Shown here: positions 57,671 through 64,000 of the stretch, one piece after another | Numbering within the stretch: the first letter of the stretch is position 1 | Layout: each line of letters starts with the position of its first letter | Assembly: GCF_003144195.1 (NCBI RefSeq) | Contig: NW_020290004.1 | Span: 247,665-311,664 of the forward strand | Source of the DNA: Ceraceosorus guamensis | Taxonomy: Eukaryota > Basidiomycota > Exobasidiomycetes > Ceraceosorales > Ceraceosoraceae | Length of the DNA: 64,000 bases | Reading direction: 5' to 3' | Notes under the pieces: generated by a model | Database searches by the model: none | The model's input: only the letters and a program-made list of their open reading frames with translations | Told to the model about the DNA's origin: nothing | Made by a program: the position numbers and the translations under genes

Positions 57671-59715
57671 CTACTCTGCAGAATGCTTGGACAGCTTCCT
57701 GATCGAAGGGCCGTACTTGACCAGCACGAAGGGGATGGGCAGCATGAGGAGGGCAAGGAAGCCGAGCAGACTGCTAGCCCACTGCGTGCCCAATCGTGCG
57801 TACATCTGTGCCGCAAAGAGCGGGAATCCAGCGCCAAAGGCTGAACGCATGACGGTGTTGCTGGCAAGGGCAGAGGCGGCCTTGGCCAGGTACGAGTCGA
57901 TGATGTAGTTGAAGAGGCCCAAGAAGATCAACAGGACTGCGAAACCCAACAATGAGAGACTCATCATGGGCGCCCAGAAAGAGATGGACGGGTAGCTGGT
58001 CCAACCCAACCAGAAGAAGCTGACCACCAGACAAGGTGCGGCGATGCACACAATGTCCAAGCGCTTCTCGGGCGGCACCCTCTGACCCTTGGCTGCGTAC
58101 TCGTCCACCAGCTTGGTGTATTTGGGATTGGTGAAAAAGACGTAGAACAGGCAGCCTGCCACTCCGCCCAGGAAGAGAGGAATGAACATCAAGCCGTTGA
58201 CCAGACTGTTGAAGCCGTGTCCTTGCACGAAGACGATGGGCACAGACTCGAACTGGAGATAGATGAGACCATAGACGAAGCTGCGTTCGTGCAATATGAG
58301 AGGGGTTAGCACAGATTGACCGAGTGATTGTGTCGATGCATGATGCTCACCTCAAGTAAAGACCCATGGCAATGAGAATGGGCTCCTGGAAGAGCATGAT
58401 GAAAGGGAACGCGATAGTATCGTGCAGAAGTGTCTTTGGCTTGAGCGGGTTCAGCTCCAAAGGCGCCTTGTACTTGTCGTCCGACGTCTCTTTTCTGATT
58501 CTTTGCGCCTTCTTCTTGAGGATTGCTGGAGCGTACGTCTCCTTGAAGGTGAAGATGGTAATGACGAGACAGACGCCAGAGAAGATGGCGCAGACCCAGT
58601 ACACCCAACGCCAGTCCGTGTTCGTCACTGCAATGGCGCCAGAGACGATGGGTCCGACAGCTGGACCAGCAAAAGGAGCGACTGAGAAGAAGCAGAGCGC
58701 GATGCCTCTCTGCTTAGGGCCCCACACATCGGCGATCACACCTCCCGAGTTGGTCAGAGGTGCTGCTCCGAATGTGCCTCCCAAAAATCGGAAAACGAGA
58801 ATCTGGGCGGTGTTCTTGGAGAGGGCACAGCCAATGTTCCAGCAAGTGTAGGCAAAGATGGAGATGATGAAGACTGGTCTACGGCCAACGCGCTCTGAGA
58901 GGGGACCCCAGATAAGAGGACCAAGACAGTAGCCTGCAACCCAAAGACTGATCGTGAGAGTGGCCACCTCGGATGAAAATTGGAAGTAGGCGATCATTGG
59001 CTCCACGATGCCTGAGGGTGCGGAACTGGTGAATGTGGAGTTGAGAACGAGCAGTGCTCCCATGATTGTCAAGTACGCCTTGTATGCGTTTGACCAATTC
59101 TGGAGTGGAGGAGAACAAAGCGGGGCGCGGCCATTAGCAACGCGAATCGCCTCACTTTGGCTGCTCGAATTGCGTATTCATGCCGATACTCACTTGCGGA
59201 TTCTCGGGATCATCTGCGCCTTCCCAATGAACAATGACTTGATCCTTTCCAGCTTGACTCTTGAACCTTTCCAATTCCAGCTCTTCCCTCTCCTGGCCGA
59301 GATCGCCTCCGAACGGATGCGCACTCTCCATGCGGCTTGGTGTCCGCGCGCTGAAAGTTCTGCTTGCGGCAACAGCTCCGCTTTCGCCAGGGGCGCGATA
59401 GACGGGAGGTTCATGAAATGTGGTGGATGGTTGTCTTCTTTCCATTGCTTCCGCTTTTGGTGAATCTTCCTTCAGCTCCTCCTTTTCATTATCCGCCTCA
59501 TGGTGGCCAGAAGAAGTGGTCGCTGAAGAAGCGGCTACGGGTCGCTCTGCGTCACCCTTCTCGGTAACGTCGGCTGCGTTTGTGGACGCCATGCTGGATG
59601 ATGCTTGACTGCTGCGCCTAGAATGCCTGGTCGCTGCGATGGGTGGCAGTGCAGGTGTGTACCTGTCAGGATTGGAGGTGCGCGATGTCGGCGAGCGGGG
59701 TGACTCTGAAGACAT
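57671..59715 (-). CDS. MFS transporter, DHA1 (polyamine/multidrug) type
   Basis: Plasma-membrane proton antiporter of the DHA1 group. Three exons: 59715-59194, 59099-58351 and 58280-57671, in frame, 626 residues. Exon 1 is a 174-residue hydrophilic, Ser/Glu-rich N-terminal tail ending HWEGADDPENPQ, followed across the splice by NWSNAYKAYLTIMGALL, the typical entry into helix 1 of this family. Signature loops are WGPLSERVGRRPVFI and VWGPKQRGIALCFFSVAPFAGPAVGP. NTDWRWVYWVCAIFSG lies in the middle and FKETYAPAILKKKAQRIRK in the central loop. The second half has LIYLQFESVPIVF and SAFGAGFPLFAAQMYARLG. Yeast relatives export polyamines or drugs; the substrate here is unknown. The length of the tail is larger than usual but within the range of fungal TPO-like proteins. 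Confidence 0.9.
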
Positions 59716-60141
59716 GGTGTCAGGGTAAAAGGCACAAGGCAGGCTATCAGTATGTGCGGGGACGTGGGCACTGGTGCGTGCGTTTGCGCTAGACGCTGGA
59801 CGCTATGAGGAGTCTGGCTTGCGATGCTCACCTTTACTTGGGACCGAGGGAGAGCGAGCTTGACTCTTTATAGGAAGTTGTGGGATTCGAGAAGGGGGAA
59901 CGAGAAGCAGGATGATCGATGTGATGTGCTGGTGGATTCAGACCACCGAACGGAAAACGTCGACCGAAGTTGTTATGAGCGAAAATTCGAGGAGCTAAGA
60001 CATCCTACGTCAAACTCGACCGAAGAGTTCTGCAGTCAAGAGCAAGTCAGAGGTCGGAACAAGTTTGTTTGCCTTAAATTGTGGCGCGCGCGTATGCGTG
60101 AGGGCAGCGAGTAGTTCGGTGCAGTCGTGCACGCATCGGTG

Positions 60142-60169
60142 GCAGCAGCAGCAGCAGCAGCAGCAGCAG
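60142..60169. repeat. (CAG)n microsatellite
   Basis: Nine uninterrupted GCA units. It is in non-coding sequence by my annotation, although a frame through it would encode polyglutamine. Confidence 0.9.
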
Positions 60170-60860
60170 ACCGCTTTCCTGAATCCGGATGAATTTCCGG
60201 GTCCACCGAACCGCCGGATTTTGCGAAGGAGAGAGAGGCTCAGCCAAAACTCGTGACTAAGAGATGATTACCTGTACTCACGACTGAAAGGCTCATCAAG
60301 CTCGACTCGCGACTACAGTACTGACATCGTGCGTCAGAGCCCGCCGCATCGCGTCGCGTCGGGGCGTGTGCGTGCGTATCTGCTGTTGTGTGTCATGGAT
60401 GCTGACATTTGCCAAAGCTCAGCTCACTCCGGAGCCCGCTAGCAGACATGCAGAGGCTAGATGCATGAGAGCAGCAGCACGAGATGATGCGCGGCACAAC
60501 CTGATGCCGTGCTTCACTCTGCCTCACGGCGCTTCACGAGTCACGATCGAGCGCAGCCGCTCGTGGCTGGTTGGTTGGTTTGGTTGCATGCAGATCGCGA
60601 ATTGGGCCCAACCGGCCCGCCCTCACCGGTCGCTTGCTCAGATCCAATTTGATTGCCTTCGGAGACTTTTCAGCGAGCATCTGCTGCTTGATGCTTGTCA
60701 TGCTGCCGATGGAAAGATCCCAGCTGCCCAGCTCTGATATTCGATTGCCCCATATACTGGAAGTCTGAGAAGAGCTCGGCCAATCTGCCTTGCTTCTGGG
60801 CCGGTTCCCAGGCAAACGACGGCAGTGCGAAATCTGGCAAACCACACGGAATGGTATAGG

Positions 60861-60894
60861 AGTGGCAGAGGCAGTGGCAGTGGCAGTGGCAGTG
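60861..60894. repeat. Hexanucleotide GTGGCA-type repeat
   Basis: About five imperfect copies of GTGGCA/GGCAGT; the first is variant (AGTGGCAGAGGC). Confidence 0.8.
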
Positions 60895-62160
60895 ACTGCA
60901 GGAATCGAGTGCTACAGATTTGGCTGCAAGGGACAGCCTCCATCGTACGCTATCATGCTCCCGTCATCAACTTCCCCGATCGAGCTTTCTGTCAGCTGCT
61001 TCAACATGAGCCGTCTCCTTTAACTTTCATCAGGAAGCGCGATGGAAGACGGACGGGCTTACGGTAATCACTCCGTTCATGAGCAAGTTACGCGCACATC
61101 CTGCATGCCATCTCGTCCGCACTTCGGCTCTCTTGGTGGTCGTGCTTTTTCCAAGAGGCGGGCCAAGTCAGCCCAAGGTTAGCAGTCGGCATAATACTTG
61201 ATGGCATCAGTAGTCAGCAGTCGTGAGTGCTGCTTGAATTCCAAGTGCTCTGTCGCCAAGGGACAGAACGACAGTGCAGAAAAGCATTTTCATGAGTCAC
61301 GACGATGCCCCATATCCGTTTCCACCTCGGAGCGCCGTCCGTGTGCTGATGTATCATTCTGTCAGTGGCGCACCTTCAGCTATACAGCATGCTGCTCAAG
61401 CTCCACCAGCATTATTATCGCGCCTGTGGTCCCAGCATGCCATGCAGCAGCATCAACTGTTCCGGCGAAGGACAGGCACAAAAATTTCGTCGCCTCTTAT
61501 CACGCTTATTTCCGGCCCGAGCTCAGGCCGCTGCTGATGGTTCTCCCGGGCTGGGGCCTTCCTTGCATGCTGGACGCCGCATGCAGCAGCAGCAGCAGAC
61601 GCGTCGGGGCGGACATCGTCGGCCGGCGCGTGCCGAAGAGCCAACTGGCGTGCGCCCATCAGCGTGTAGGCGCTCCTTATCCTTTGGCTTGCTCCCCTTC
61701 GTCCTCTGCGGTTGACCACCCAGCTGATGAAGAGCAATCTTGAATCTTACTCTCCAGTAGCTCACACGAGGATTGTCAAACCAAGGTGCGCTCCAGACGA
61801 ATGAAAAGGTCCGCTTGCACCATGGAGTGTTGGACTGACGCTCTCGAAGTGAGCAGGGGCTGTGAGGCATTCGAGATTATGCATGCATGGTGAGCAGTCC
61901 GTGAATCCAACTCATCACGTGATCTTAAAATTCCTGCGATTCTTGATTTTGCGCAGTCAGGTCGAAATAACTTGCTGCGAGCGCATGTTACGCAGCGTCC
62001 AGAGGGGCATACATGCCAACTGCATCGGCCATCCATCCAACTTGACGACTCTCACCACGATATAGCTCTTCAAGTGTTGCCAGTCGTGACTGCTGCCGAG
62101 GACCACAATCCGCCTTGCCAACATACCAGGAACAGACTCGCACGCGCCTTTGTCGTAAAG

Positions 62161-62842
62161 ATGGCCAAGTCACTTCGGTCCAGGGCCAAGCTGGCTCACA
62201 GACAAGCAAAGCGCACGAATCCCAATTCTGACTACGCCATCACAAGCGCAGCCAGGACAAACGCGATTGCACAGAGGCTAGCAGCCCGCATGAACATGCC
62301 CAAAGAGGCTCACAAGGATGGCGAACTGGATGCAGAAGAACAAGAGGAGGGCGAAATGGGCAATGCTGCGCAGGGTGAGCATCCACGTCGCGAATCTGCT
62401 GCAGTGTCACCAGAAGCGCTCGACTGGCAGCTTTTTGGTTTGTTAGATCCGGATTGCTTGGTCGTTGCGCAGGCAGCTGTATGCACAGATTGTCTACAGC
62501 ATCCATCTCCAGCACCCTCCTTGTTCGAGTGGCTCGTGTCGTCGCGCCAGGAAAGCGATCCGATGGATCCCGTATCTCATCGCATGCCTACCGCGTGTTT
62601 AGACAAGCTTTGCTAACGCTTTGCTTACTGCATCCTCGTGCGCATCCACTTCAGCGATGGAAACGGATGCTGGTACATCCGCAAAGCCAGAACCGTCGGA
62701 ACGTATCTCGACGGGAGGAGCCAGGGAAAGTGGAAGGGAGACGTGGCGCAAAGCCCGAGGTATGAAGGTCAGGAAGTCTCACAATCCTACTGGATTCGGC
62801 GCTCGCAGCAAGAATGGCGGCAAGACGAAGAGGCGAAGATGA
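62161..62842 (+). CDS. LLPH-like nucleolar protein (DUF2423)
   Basis: Two exons, 62161-62374 and 62655-62842, in frame, 133 residues. The N-terminus MAKSLRSRAKLAHRQAKRTN is the hallmark of the small basic family that includes yeast YBL028C and human LLPH, linked to pre-60S ribosome assembly or nucleolar localisation. The continuation ITSAARTNAIAQRLAARM matches the family helix. An acidic linker (DGELDAEEQEEGE) follows. The C-terminal exon ends GFGARSKNGGKTKRRR, the basic tail also expected in this family. The intron is fairly long (280 nt), with a GTGAGC donor. The product is inferred to be nucleolar. Confidence 0.85.
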
Positions 62843-63885
62843 ATCATGGGGTGGCAGACTAGACTCTCACAACCATCATTCACGCATACATGCCGTCTGC
62901 AGGATCTCGTGCCGGGCTCCATCGCAGCGCCCAGCATCTTGGCACATTCAGGTACCAAGCTCACTCGTGTAGAGCGCGAGACGAAAGTCGTGGCGTCATC
63001 GAGCGACTCTCGAAAATCGAGTCTGCTCGACAAATTCTGATTGCTACACTTCACACCAATGCTCCTCTATCATAATTCTCCCCTAAGATCTTGTGTTCTG
63101 ACGTTCGTCATCGCCCCCGCGGCCATCTCGCCAGCACGGTGACAATGTCTCAAGACCAAGACCAGGCGACTCGCGGCGAAGCTTTCAGCATGTACAACAC
63201 CTTCAACCAGAGACAGTCAGCGGGTTCATAGCGCGACTCTGCGCAATCTATGGCTCTTCGCTGCACTCAATGCAGTTGACTATCGATCATTCTGCCTCGA
63301 CTATTCGCCTCCACAGTCCACATTATCCGAGGCGCTGTTATTCTGTTACAGGTAGGTCAGCTCTTGCGCACTTGATTGCCTACTTCATTCTTCTCAAATG
63401 CCCAGAAGCCGCGCTGCGCGCGCACATGCGCGCGCGTCAATCCAACGGCTCTTGGTCTCGCGTCGTGTCGTGTAAATTGGGTCTGCTCTTTCGCACGGGA
63501 GCTCAGAGCTGAGTGGAGTGGTCGTCCACGGACCACGAGCGAAGTCATCGCGCTGATCGTGCTCGCCCTTTTATAGCGTTCCCCTTCAGTCTCAGCTTCT
63601 GCCTTCGTGACCCTTCTCACCACACTGAACCAGCTCACCGTCATTCAGGTTCCTCCCGGTCTACAAAGCAAAGCAGCTGAGTAGTGCCGTTCATCCAGCC
63701 GACCCAGCTTTCCACCACACAGTCGCCACCGCGTCGACCACAACCTCTTTGAAGTCAACGCCTCTCTCTCCATCGTCATCGTCACACCCCAGCGAGGGGT
63801 CGGCGCCCGGCGTCGCCGGCGCCGAAACGCTGCTCAGGGTGAGCGCACACTCGTCACTGACTTCCCTTCCCTCACCAGTGCCGTC
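62843..63885. other. Intergenic region
   Basis: No gene is clearly supported. A 28-codon frame starting at 63145 (MSQDQDQATRG) is too short to call. GTGAGC at 63839-63844 and CCTCACCAG at 63870-63878 could be an intron in the leader of the next gene. Confidence 0.4.
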
Positions 63886-64000
63886 ATGAGCTCAGGCCGT
63901 CGTCACCTGTTTGGACAACATGATCAACGTCACGCGGACCATGAAGGGCTGTCGATCACTTCGCCCTTGCCGCGCGCCCACAACGAATCATCGCCCTCGA
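63886..64000 (+). CDS. Possible 5' end of a gene cut by the window edge
   Basis: An open frame from the ATG at 63886 (MSSGRRHLFGQHDQ) runs to the window edge without a stop. It follows a putative leader intron (about 63839-63878). The visible 38 residues are basic and Ser-rich and show no domain, so this is only a candidate; the start might instead lie upstream in frame with the preceding exon-like sequence. Confidence 0.3.
   Translation, partial: MSSGRRHLFGQHDQRHADHEGLSITSPLPRAHNESSPS

Larger units (their letters stand above)
59716..62160. other. Intergenic region with CAG and GTGGCA microsatellites
   Basis: 2.4 kb without a supportable gene. A (GCA)9 tract lies at 60142-60169, hexamer repeats (GTGGCA/GGCAGT) at about 60861-60894 and GACTCACGA-type words near 60250-60320. 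Antisense frames such as 61198-61743 have no family resemblance. Confidence 0.5.

Noticed and set aside
63145-63231. 28-codon frame MSQDQDQATRG...
   Set aside because: Good start context but too short to support, and no splice signals were found to extend it.
1-64000. tRNA, rRNA, CRISPR or retroelement features
   Set aside because: I saw no cloverleaf-like arms with conserved B-box words, no spaced identical repeats with unique spacers, and no reverse transcriptase, integrase or capsid motif in any long frame. A dedicated search could still find small RNAs.

Overview
This window is nuclear DNA of a fungus, most likely a smut-lineage basidiomycete (Ustilaginomycotina). The evidence is: many short introns (about 60-170 nt) with GTGAGT/GTAAGT donors, fungus-specific protein families, a fungal NAD(P)H nitrate reductase next to a Rieske-tailed fungal nitrite reductase, and intergenic DNA full of short GAGTCGTGAGT-like words. 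I built the exon models by hand; nearly all recognised multi-exon genes close in frame from start to stop.

Left part (1-10.7 kb): repeat-rich and gene-poor. It has a minisatellite (1-690), a perfect 18-bp hairpin (1160-1203), two genes for coiled-coil proteins with one membrane segment (4097-1938 minus, 7654-8697 plus), a small unknown gene (6243-5517 minus), a foldback element (about 8858-9552) and a short repeat array (9790-10171).

Middle (10.7-38.5 kb): an AP-1 accessory (Laa2-like) gene, then the nitrate assimilation pair: nitrate reductase (minus) and nitrite reductase (plus). These are divergent across a 3.4-kb spacer with GATAAG motifs near the nitrite reductase. After them come a small coiled-coil gene, a 5.4-kb stretch without a supportable gene, a Dal5-type MFS transporter, a fungal protein with a probable tubby/LURP-like fold, a conserved fungal protein of unknown function divergent from it, and an HVA1-type Tudor protein.

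Right part (38.5-64 kb): a decayed or unresolved relative of the coiled-coil/membrane family with an 85-bp perfect tandem duplication (about 39.6-41.1 kb). It is followed by a secreted serine hydrolase, an FHIT-type HIT hydrolase with two in-frame starts, a CSN12/PCID2-type PCI protein in nine exons, a 1520-residue intronless disordered protein, the GINS subunit Sld5, a DHA1-type MFS transporter, an LLPH/DUF2423 nucleolar protein, and possibly the start of another gene at the right edge.

The clearest functional unit is the pair reducing nitrate to nitrite and nitrite to ammonium. The least explained items are the coiled-coil/membrane family (1.9-8.7 kb and 39.6-41.1 kb) and the foldback and minisatellite DNA around its left members. 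I saw no tRNA, rRNA, CRISPR array or recognisable retroelement.
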